Source of the DNA: AM-0621 sp964573505 | GTDB taxonomy: Bacteria > Planctomycetota > Planctomycetia > Planctomycetales > Planctomycetaceae | Assembly: GCA_964573505.1 (NCBI GenBank) | Contig: CAZNMS010000003.1 | Coordinates: 4,558 to 68,557, forward strand | Length of the DNA stretch: 64,000 nt | Direction: 5' to 3' | In this document: in pieces, positions 9,156 through 15,527 of the stretch | How the letters are laid out: each line of letters begins with the position of its first letter | Position numbering within the stretch: position 1 is the stretch's first letter | The notes under the pieces: model-generated | What the model was told of the DNA's origin: nothing | Seen by the model: the letters and a program-made list of their open reading frames with translations, nothing else | Databases searched by the model: none | Position numbers and translations under genes: made by a program

Positions 9156-10205
9156 ATGACACCGCTTTGTTTTCGGCCGCTCGTAAAGCGCGCCCGTTGG
9201 GGGGGCACTCGTCTCGGATCCGTCTTAGGCAAGCCGACTGGCACCGAGACCGACTACGCCGAAAGTTGGGAGTTCAGCGATCACGGAGCCGATCAGTCCG
9301 TCATTGTCGGCGGGCCATGGGACGGGATTTCGTTGCATGACTTCGTGCTGCACTACAACGAAGCCCTCTTCGGACGGCATGCGGGACTGAAGCAATTTCC
9401 GTTACTCGTGAAGTTCTTGGATGCGAGCGATCGACTCTCGGTGCAGGTGCATCCGAACGACGTGCAAGCGCGCTTCCTGCGTCCCGGTGAGAATGGCAAA
9501 ACCGAAGCATGGGTCATTGTCGACGCACAGCCGGGCGCCTGCGTTTATGCCGGTCTGAAGAAGCACGTCGATCAACTCCGACTGGAACAACAATTACGCG
9601 CCGGGTCGATCGAAGACTGCTTACATCGCGTCGAAGTGCAGCCCGGCGATTGCATCTTCATCCCTGCTGGGACCGTGCATGCGATTGGTGAAGGCATCTT
9701 GCTGGCCGAAGTGCAGCAATCGAGCGACGTCACGTATCGGCTGTCGGACTGGGGGCGAATGGGCTCAGACGGCAAGCCCCGGCAACTGCATCTTGAAGAA
9801 TCGCTCGCCTGCATCGACTGGGATCGCGGCCCCGTCAATCCGACAAAGCCGCGTTCGCTCGTCTCGCTGCGAGAAGGCTTCGGCTATCGCTACGAGACCG
9901 ACGAGATCGCCGCCTGCGAGTACTTTGTCTTACATCGCCATTCCGGAACGATTCCATTCCCGCTGCATCAGCACGGCTGCTTTCATGCGTTGATGGTGCT
10001 CGACGGCACCGGCGAATTGGTCTGCGGCTTCGAGCGCATCAGCTTGAAACGCGGTGCGTCGGTACTGATCCCGGCCGTCTGCTCGGAAGACATCGAACTC
10101 GTTCCGGACGGCAACTTGACGGTGCTCGACGCCTTCTTGCCGGCTGAAACCGTATCGCTGCCACAAGAAGACAAAGTCGCCGCCGAGTTCGCCCTCCTCG
10201 TTTAA
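9156..10205 (+). CDS. manA: Type I mannose-6-phosphate isomerase (zinc-dependent)
   Basis: Interconverts fructose-6-phosphate and mannose-6-phosphate in the cytoplasm, feeding GDP-mannose and polysaccharide synthesis or mannose use. It has 349 residues, typical of the short class I enzymes. Family motifs: KRARWGGTRLG near the N-terminus; LSVQVHPND, with the zinc-binding Gln and His; KTEAWVIVDA, with a zinc-binding Glu; and IFIPAGTVHAIGEGILLAEVQ, with another ligand His. The C-terminal cupin includes PFPLHQHGCFHALMVLDG. The start is supported by GAGGAG about 10 nt upstream of the ATG. An intrinsic terminator begins two bases after the stop. The next gene is a membrane glycosyltransferase, so a sugar-conjugate pathway is plausible but not shown. 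Confidence 0.95.
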   Translation: MTPLCFRPLVKRARWGGTRLGSVLGKPTGTETDYAESWEFSDHGADQSVIVGGPWDGISLHDFVLHYNEALFGRHAGLKQFPLLVKFLDASDRLSVQVHPNDVQARFLRPGENGKTEAWVIVDAQPGACVYAGLKKHVDQLRLEQQLRAGSIEDCLHRVEVQPGDCIFIPAGTVHAIGEGILLAEVQQSSDVTYRLSDWGRMGSDGKPRQLHLEESLACIDWDRGPVNPTKPRSLVSLREGFGYRYETDEIAACEYFVLHRHSGTIPFPLHQHGCFHALMVLDGTGELVCGFERISLKRGASVLIPAVCSEDIELVPDGNLTVLDAFLPAETVSLPQEDKVAAEFALLV

Positions 10206-10206
10206 C

Positions 10207-10231
10207 CGCACGCCCATCGGGCTGCGCTTTT
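10207..10231 (+). terminator. Rho-independent terminator of manA (repeat family)
   Basis: Immediately after the TAA stop, CGCACGCCCATCGGGCTGCG folds into a GC stem with a 3-base loop and one bulge and is followed by CTTTTC. The same sequence, starting from the CTCGTTTAACCGC that contains the stop codon, recurs at 62799-62833 and 63037-63071. The terminator therefore belongs to a repeated module that also brings a stop codon. Confidence 0.8.
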
Positions 10232-10280
10232 CGCAAGTGGAGCGTCACCCGCAAAGCTCCGCCCGCACAGCGAGGGGGCG

Positions 10281-10590
10281 CGGCTCTCCACTGACCCCGC
10301 GTCAGTGGAAGCAACGACTGGCAAGCTAACAACGCCGTCCACAAATCTCGTTCTTCACGCTCTCCACTGACCCCGTGTCAGTGGGAGCAACGACTGATTC
10401 GCTAACGAACTTGAAGTCAGAGTTTCTGCGCAGAAGGGCGTCGTTCGCTGACGAAGGGGCTACTCGAACGATCCTTAGCCGCCCAGTCGCTGCTCCCACC
10501 GACACGGGGTCGGTGGAGAGCGATCGGCACGGCACAGTTTGGCGTTGTTAGCTAACCAGTCGTGCTTCCACCGACGCAGGGTCGGTGGAG
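10281..10590. repeat. array of four hairpin repeats in two opposite orientations
   Basis: Four related palindromes lie in 310 bp. Two read TCCACTGAC-5-GTCAGTGGA (10287-10309 and 10363-10385) and are followed by AGCAACGACTGG/GATT and GCTAAC. Two read CCACCGAC-4/5-GTCGGTGGAGAG (about 10494-10518 and 10567-10590), preceded by the reverse complement of those flanks (GTTAGCTAACCAGTCGTGC). The array is thus both a set of small hairpins and a larger inverted repeat. It fills the manA-glycosyltransferase gap and resembles paired REP/BIME elements. Confidence 0.8.
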
Positions 10591-10684
10591 AGATAGCCCC
10601 TGCAGTCCGTTAGGGGCGGGAAGATTTCGTAGACCCGACCCCGGTACTTTCAGCTACATCCAATACCGTCTTCGATTCACCGAC

Positions 10685-12313
10685 ATGCTCAACCGACTTC
10701 AACAACTCTTACTCAGCCGCGCGGCGTTGCCGGCGATCGTGCTGCTGTTTCTCGGTGCGATTGCGCTGCAGTGGAATGGGCCGCAGTCGATCGCTGTTGC
10801 CGATGAGATTGGCTACGTCACAAGCGGAGTGAATCTCGTCGCGACCGGTCAGTTCACGAATCCATGGGGCAAACCCGAGTTGTGGTTTCCGCCGGTCTAT
10901 CCGCTGCTGATCGGTGTTTTCAGCCTCGGCGGGCAACTCGATCCCTTCGTGATCGCGCGCGTCATCAGCGCTGTCGCAGCAGTCGCGTCGTTATTGGTGC
11001 TGCATCAAGTCGTGCTGCAAGTGCCGCTCGGTAGCCGAAGTCGTGAGACTTCGGACGCAGGCACTGTGCCCTCGAAATCTGACGATTTCGGCTACGGCCA
11101 ATTGCCGTCGAGATTGATCGCGACACTTGCGGTCTTGCTGCTCGCTGCGAATCCGACGTTTCAAAGCTTTGCTCATCGAGCACTCGCCGAGTCCGTCGCT
11201 CTTTGCCTCTCGCTGATCTCGTTGCGATGTTGGCTTGCTGCCGGACAGACGACGCGCGGAGCCGTCATGACGGGCGTGCTTGTCGGTCTTGCGACGTTGA
11301 CGCGGCCCGAGTGCATTCTCGTCGCGCCGTTGTGGTACGGCATCGACTGGTTGAGGCAGAGAGATCGGGCCGCCTTCAAACGCGGACTCGTTTGCGGAAC
11401 CGTGCTCGTTGCGATGCTGCTGCCGTATGCGGCCTACTTGCATGAGCACACCGGGCAGTGGTCGATCTCGAATAAGGGCGCGGTGAATCTCGCTGCGGGT
11501 CGAGCGGCCTTTCATCGAACGCCGCGCGAATACATCGACGAAGCAACGCTCGAATTGGGCTACTACCCCGTCGACACATCGCTGCCGACCGAAGTGCAGC
11601 GCATCGCATTCAATGCCGGAAAGCTCGTCGGAGCCTTCAACGAGATCTATTGGCGCTCGTTGTTTGCTGTCGGCATTGCCGTGCTGATTGGCGGCGGCGT
11701 CGTGCTGTTATGGCGACAGAAAGAGCAACGACTCGTGCTCGGTCTTGCGGCGGGACTGACTTATCTCGGAGCCGTCTGCCTCTATGACGTTGCCGGACCG
11801 AAGAACCTGCATCTCGCCTTGCCGGCGTTCTCGTTGCTGATGGCAGTGACAGTCGCGCGGTCGCTGCAAGTCGGACAATGGAAGTGGCTCGTGCCCGTCT
11901 GCGGTCTGCTGGCGGTTGTCGTCGCGGAAGGATCAACGCGCTACGCACGATGGAATCGGTCGATCCCGCTGGATGGACTCGCAAGCCTGCGCGAAGCCGG
12001 GACTCAGCTTCGAGCAACAACGAACCGCCGCGGAGTGATGTACGAGTTCGGGGCATCGACTGCTTACTACTCGGGCCAGTGGCGGAGATATCTGACACCG
12101 AACTCGCTCGACACCATCTTGAGCCATATCGCGGCTCAAGAACGCGTCGACGCGCCGGTCTATCTGACTGTCTCCGAAGCAACCGGCAGCAACCTACATC
12201 CCTCGACGCGAGCCCTCTTAGACGAGACTGATTCGCGTCTTGAGCGCGTGCTTGAGATCGACGCGCCGAGCCGCGTTGTGATCTATCGCGTGAAGACGGC
12301 GGATCGCTCGTGA
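10685..12313 (+). CDS. Polytopic GT-C glycosyltransferase (GT39/ArnT-like)
   Basis: Predicted membrane enzyme that would move a sugar from a polyprenyl-phosphate donor onto an acceptor at the outer face of the cytoplasmic membrane. The N-terminus has one hydrophobic helix, then a loop with ADEIGYVTSGVNLVATGQ, the acidic-pair loop typical of GT-C enzymes (catalytic Asp), and WFPPVYPLL. Roughly ten further hydrophobic segments follow, then a soluble C-terminal part of about 150 residues. I start at the ATG at 10685 (542 residues); the frame is open from 10562, but the extra residues are charged and overlap repeats. Oddity: residues 116-138 are encoded by a palindromic repeat that is intergenic elsewhere. 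Donor and acceptor are unknown; the neighbouring manA hints at mannose metabolism, but that is inference. Confidence 0.75.
   Translation: MLNRLQQLLLSRAALPAIVLLFLGAIALQWNGPQSIAVADEIGYVTSGVNLVATGQFTNPWGKPELWFPPVYPLLIGVFSLGGQLDPFVIARVISAVAAVASLLVLHQVVLQVPLGSRSRETSDAGTVPSKSDDFGYGQLPSRLIATLAVLLLAANPTFQSFAHRALAESVALCLSLISLRCWLAAGQTTRGAVMTGVLVGLATLTRPECILVAPLWYGIDWLRQRDRAAFKRGLVCGTVLVAMLLPYAAYLHEHTGQWSISNKGAVNLAAGRAAFHRTPREYIDEATLELGYYPVDTSLPTEVQRIAFNAGKLVGAFNEIYWRSLFAVGIAVLIGGGVVLLWRQKEQRLVLGLAAGLTYLGAVCLYDVAGPKNLHLALPAFSLLMAVTVARSLQVGQWKWLVPVCGLLAVVVAEGSTRYARWNRSIPLDGLASLREAGTQLRATTNRRGVMYEFGASTAYYSGQWRRYLTPNSLDTILSHIAAQERVDAPVYLTVSEATGSNLHPSTRALLDETDSRLERVLEIDAPSRVVIYRVKTADRS
11030..11097. repeat. 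GTAGC...GCTAC palindromic element inside a coding sequence
   Basis: Within the glycosyltransferase gene, a 68-bp segment starts GGTAGCCGAAGTCGTGAG and ends ATTTCGGCTACGG. It matches the intergenic element at 22492-22558 in length, ends and both hairpins. It adds about 23 residues (SRSRETSDAGTVPSKSDDFG) without breaking the frame, in a predicted loop between membrane segments. This resembles the in-frame palindromic insertions known from Rickettsia (RPE), but the sequence family is different. Confidence 0.8.
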
Positions 12314-12340
12314 TTCGCAGTTTGGGAACGTCAAAGAGCC

Positions 12341-12505
12341 CTCATCGCTCCGCGTGAGGATCAGCCGGGCGAACACTGCGGGAGCATTTTCAAAGCAGCG
12401 CGATGATCGTGACGTTGACTGGCTGTGTTCTACTTTGCGCTCACGATTGGGCTCTCGGCAGTCGCCACCATTCACGATTGGCTAATCCTCACGCTGAGCG
12501 AAGAG
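12341..12505. repeat. 165-bp inverted-repeat element next to the three-gene cassette
   Basis: Arms of 26 bases lie at 12341-12366 (CTCATCGCTCCGCGTGAGGA then TCAGCC) and 12480-12505 (GGCTAATCCTCACGCTGAGC then GAAGAG), about 22 of 26 complementary. Inside are two similar segments, TCACGATTGGGCT and TCACGATTGGCT. The element fills the gap between the convergent glycosyltransferase gene and the metallo-hydrolase gene and could be a bidirectional terminator or a small palindromic mobile element. Confidence 0.65.
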
Positions 12506-12511
12506 GGTTCG

Positions 12512-13624
12512 TCACTCAACGAACAGCGATGATTTGACCTGCGCAGCGCAACCAATGCGCTCGACTGTTGGGGCATTGCCGTAACTGTCGAAAGTCAGTT
12601 TGCATTGGCCGACCTGAGCGACGACAGCAGTGGCGTTCATCCCTTGTCGCAAGGCGAGACGGCTCTTGATTGGGGCGGATGAACGCCGCTGAGCACTGAT
12701 TGCATTTGAAACGCCCGCAGTCTCAATTGACGACACGAATTCACCAATGTGTTTCAGCGCGCTCTCATGTGGCAGCTTATGCCTTACATAAGGAGTCAGT
12801 ACGGCAATGGGTTTCTTATTGGCAGCGAAGGTCTGCCATAGGGAGTCGCAGTAGCCTGTCACGGAGCCATGATGGCTGACTTTCACTGCCGCAGAAGCAA
12901 GTTGTGGCCGTTCCCATTCTCTCAGAATCTCATTCCAACTCGTCGCCTCAACATCGCCACCCAAAACAATTCGTGTCTTCCCAAATACGACGAGGAGCGC
13001 CATCGAAATCTTGTTGTGGTGTTGATGCGCAGAGTCGACACGAAGACGGCCCGAACCATCAAAGCAGCTTCTCAAGGCTTCTTCATAACGGTCGCTGGAC
13101 GTTCCCGTCGGCGCCAGAGCCCAAATCTCGCACCCGGCATTCGAAGTTTGTGGCGCTGGATACAACTGCGTTCCGATCGTTGCGTTCTTCGGGCATATTC
13201 GCAGTGAACCGCTCGACTGCTGCTGTTTGAGCAGTCTGAAAATTAGATCGAGTTCAGACGCATCGGCCTTCATTTGATTATTGCCAGCAGTGACGGCCTC
13301 TTGTTGGTGCGAGGTAATGATCCAGCTCAATCGCTGTGACGACATCACGGCAGGACGCCAAAACTGCTTGACCCGAAGGCCCGATAGCAACTGGCTCATA
13401 CCGCGAAAATGGTCGCGGTGTGGATGAGTCAGACAAAGGAACTCAAGTTCTTCGACGCCTTGCGATCTGAGGAAATGCAACGCCCAATTGGAATCAGAAT
13501 CACGGAGAGAGTGAGCAAAGCAATCAACGACACCCCATCCGCCATCAGGCAACTTCAAGACAATGCTCTCGCCTTCGCTACCGCCAAAGACGTGCATTTC
13601 GAGTTGCCGGTCCTCAGTCGTCAC
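12512..13624 (-). CDS. Metallo-beta-lactamase-fold hydrolase, ComEC/Rec2 MBL-like
   Basis: Stand-alone metallo-hydrolase of about 370 residues with the full motif set: LTHPHRDHFRGM (HxHxDH, metal ligands and catalytic Asp), LGGDVE (bridging Asp) and VSHHGSV, the His-His-Gly-Ser motif typical of the MBL domain of ComEC competence proteins. No membrane segments, so it is not a full ComEC channel; family members may be nucleases or phosphodiesterases. I prefer the GTG at 13624 (GGAG 9 nt upstream) to a TTG at 13630; either start overlaps the end of the preceding gene. It is the last gene of a minus-strand trio with lower GC than its surroundings. Stand-alone ComEC-like MBL proteins occur in several bacterial conflict systems, which makes a defence role possible but unproven. 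Confidence 0.85.
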   Translation of the reverse strand: MTTEDRQLEMHVFGGSEGESIVLKLPDGGWGVVDCFAHSLRDSDSNWALHFLRSQGVEELEFLCLTHPHRDHFRGMSQLLSGLRVKQFWRPAVMSSQRLSWIITSHQQEAVTAGNNQMKADASELDLIFRLLKQQQSSGSLRICPKNATIGTQLYPAPQTSNAGCEIWALAPTGTSSDRYEEALRSCFDGSGRLRVDSAHQHHNKISMALLVVFGKTRIVLGGDVEATSWNEILREWERPQLASAAVKVSHHGSVTGYCDSLWQTFAANKKPIAVLTPYVRHKLPHESALKHIGEFVSSIETAGVSNAISAQRRSSAPIKSRLALRQGMNATAVVAQVGQCKLTFDSYGNAPTVERIGCAAQVKSSLFVE

Positions 13625-14198
13625 CGTCAAGTTCTCCGCCAGTGACGAGGGCCTCTAACTCCTGATTGAGCTGGCTCAATTCGGTGTCTGACATTGGCGT
13701 GTCAGGTATCGCTTCAAGGCGAATCTCAACCTTGCCATCGACTTCTACCGTCTCGCACCAAAACCGTCGGCGTTCCTTGATGCCAAGCCTGAAGAGTTCT
13801 GCAGCAGGATATTCACCATGCAGGACTTCGTCCGACTGGGACTTCAAAGTGACGTAGGCGATGTCACCCACGATCTCGTCCACGAAACCTTCAAGGCACT
13901 CCAAGACTCGCTCATTTGCGGCATTCTCTGCGTGACAAAGTTGTGCCTCTAAGGCTTGTGCTAGGCGAGCACTGCGCGAACCTGCGTACTCCCACTCTTC
14001 AAAACTGGCTTGCTGGATGCGTCCCAGATTGGGCTGAGTCACCTCTTTGGAAAGAAGCGACAGGCAACTCTTATACAAGCCTTTTGGGTCATTGCGGCCA
14101 AACCGGCCTACGAGAACGGGTGCCTCTTGAACTTCCACCCAAAACGACTTTGGGCTGGATGTTCGCGATCGAGCTTCAAATGCACTTGTTGGATTCAT
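13614..14198 (-). CDS. Hypothetical protein, middle gene of the MBL cassette
   Basis: Unrecognised 194-residue protein. The N-terminal half (from about residue 15) reads FWVEVQEAPVLVGRFGRND and continues into amphipathic helices with several Ala and Glu. The C-terminal half looks beta-rich, with EGFVDEIVGDIAYVTLKS followed by GIKERRRFWCETVEVDG, as in small barrel domains, and ends in an acidic tail GGELDGDD. There is no signal peptide or membrane segment. The start is clear: AGGAG lies 6 nt before the ATG at 14198, and residues upstream of it in the open frame are unlikely. It overlaps the end of the gene before it by 23 nt and the start of the MBL gene after it, so the three are probably co-translated. 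I cannot assign a function. Confidence 0.75.
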   Translation of the reverse strand: MNPTSAFEARSRTSSPKSFWVEVQEAPVLVGRFGRNDPKGLYKSCLSLLSKEVTQPNLGRIQQASFEEWEYAGSRSARLAQALEAQLCHAENAANERVLECLEGFVDEIVGDIAYVTLKSQSDEVLHGEYPAAELFRLGIKERRRFWCETVEVDGKVEIRLEAIPDTPMSDTELSQLNQELEALVTGGELDGDD

Positions 14199-14886
14199 CG
14201 CGTGCTCCTGAAACGACGGTGTTGATCTTTGCGTCGTCAATCATGCGGCGACTAGCAATCTCGGCCTTGTCTAAAGCCCGCTGGCACTGTCGCGCAAGAT
14301 TTAGGATGTCAGTTTCATCTAGGGCAATACTGAGGCTGTGGTTGCCATCGCGGCTGTCGTAATTCAATCGCATGACGAATGCGACAACCGCACCATCAAC
14401 CTTCAGATCTTCACCGTCGTCATTAAAGACCGGTCGAATGTCGGTGACGATTCGAATTCCTTGCAGCAAGTTGGCATGGTCGTAAGCCAGATCGAGTGCC
14501 TTAGAAACGGTGCGAATCGATGGCGACTGAAGCAGCTTATGAAGCTGCGGTTCGACTTCCTCGTTCCAACAACGCTTCTCAGCCTCGGCCCACTCAGGTT
14601 CTGCCCGACCAACCCCGTCCCGAAGACCCTCAAGAACCTCTTCGACCGACATTTCCCGCTGACGGATAAGCTGGACCAACGCAAAAATCGGTCGCATCAA
14701 AGCATTAACCTGAGCGTCATCCTGCAGAACTTCGAAGACGGCCAAGTGCAGTGTTTGGGGAGCAAGCGGCAACGGTAAAAGCGAAGCCAGCTTTTCAATG
14801 ACTCGCCGGAGATTCTCAGCACCAATCTCGTAGATCACCCTGAGATCGCGAAGCTGCGATGAGCTGATCTGAATCTGAGATGGCAT
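14176..14886 (-). CDS. Hypothetical protein, first gene of the MBL cassette
   Basis: Unrecognised 236-residue cytoplasmic protein. The first two thirds look all-helical (LRVIYEIGAENLRRVIEKLA, then a Glu-rich helix and a segment with two Trp). The last third alternates strands and a helix: DLKVDGAVVAFVMRLNYDS, then HSLSIALDETDILNLARQCQ. That order, helical N-terminus with a short beta hairpin and a C-terminal helix, faintly recalls COMM-domain proteins, but I would not call it on sight. The ATG at 14886 is the only good start and has no obvious Shine-Dalgarno. It leads the three-gene operon; about 640 bp of mostly featureless sequence separates it from the divergent kinase gene. Function unknown; co-expression with an MBL hydrolase is the only clue. 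Confidence 0.7.
   Translation of the reverse strand: MPSQIQISSSQLRDLRVIYEIGAENLRRVIEKLASLLPLPLAPQTLHLAVFEVLQDDAQVNALMRPIFALVQLIRQREMSVEEVLEGLRDGVGRAEPEWAEAEKRCWNEEVEPQLHKLLQSPSIRTVSKALDLAYDHANLLQGIRIVTDIRPVFNDDGEDLKVDGAVVAFVMRLNYDSRDGNHSLSIALDETDILNLARQCQRALDKAEIASRRMIDDAKINTVVSGARDESNKCI
14199..14212 (-). promoter_or_regulatory. Strong ribosome binding site that sets the start of the middle cassette gene
   Basis: On the minus strand TTTCAGGAGCACGCG precedes the ATG at 14198, giving a good AGGAG with a 6-nt spacer inside the end of the upstream coding sequence. It decides the start of the middle gene in favour of MNPTSAF over the upstream in-frame codon at 14240. Confidence 0.75.
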
Positions 14887-15527
14887 TTGACGTCTTTAGA
14901 TGAATGAAGCACCGCGACCGAAGTTTGTGGGCGGGCAATCTACGACCAAGAGGAATGATTTCAAGATGCTCAGGCGGCCCGAATTCCAAGATGGCTGCCA
15001 TTACTAGACCCGCAACATGGGCGACTCGATATGCAACAGACTTCGATCGACTGTGTGCAAGAACTCATAGCAAGTGGCATCAAGTTACCAATCGCAGCGT
15101 TCGAAAATGCATGCAGCGACTCCAAGCCGTTGAACCAATGACGCTTCCACCGAGTTTTTTGATGCCACGAAAGGAACGCGGTTATTGCTTGGCAGGATGA
15201 GCCCGGACGTAATTTCAAAATGATGACTTCGGGAAGTAATTCGATCCGCAAGCTGCAGTCGCTGAGCCGTTTGTTGGTTCAAGAAGCTGTTTCAGGTTTG
15301 ATTGAGAATTGAATTCCCTATCACGGCGTCTGGCCGACCTCTTCTTGGAGAGGACTCTCAGAGGGCCATGCGGTGTAAGCGATTCGTCGAGTGGACTCGA
15401 AAAGGCGATGCGACGAGCACGGATTGAAGACGCGATGCTCGCCGGTCTGACGGGGCCTGCGGCTTGTCGTCGGAGGACGCTATCGTCCGCCGCCTTTGAT
15501 CCCCGCACGCATACAGGAGGAAGCGTC
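14887..15527. other. divergent intergenic region between the cassette and the kinase gene
   Basis: About 640 bp with lower GC in its left half, like the cassette genes. I see no convincing gene; short open frames on both strands look random. The right part (15309-15527) is open in the kinase frame but lacks protein-like character and is better read as a leader, because the kinase has a strong ribosome site at 15516-15521. Promoters for both flanking transcripts must lie here. Confidence 0.5.
15516..15521 (+). promoter_or_regulatory. Strong ribosome binding site that decides the kinase start
   Basis: AGGAGG at 15516-15521 with a short spacer before the ATG at 15528. It favours MPVPSDPRR as the true N-terminus over the longer open frame that begins at 15309. 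Confidence 0.8.

Noticed and set aside
10281..10590. Possible CRISPR array or tRNA-like structures near manA
   Set aside because: Units alternate in orientation and spacers are not of uniform length; no cloverleaf or CCA end is visible.
12512..13624. Functional ComEC competence channel
   Set aside because: Only the metallo-hydrolase domain is present; there are no membrane segments for a DNA channel.
14904..15251. Open frames of 93-98 codons on both strands upstream of the kinase
   Set aside because: No homology-like features, no ribosome sites, and overlapping frames on opposite strands; treated as non-coding.
15309..15527. N-terminal extension of the kinase frame
   Set aside because: The strong AGGAGG before the ATG at 15528 and the lack of protein-like composition upstream favour the shorter start.
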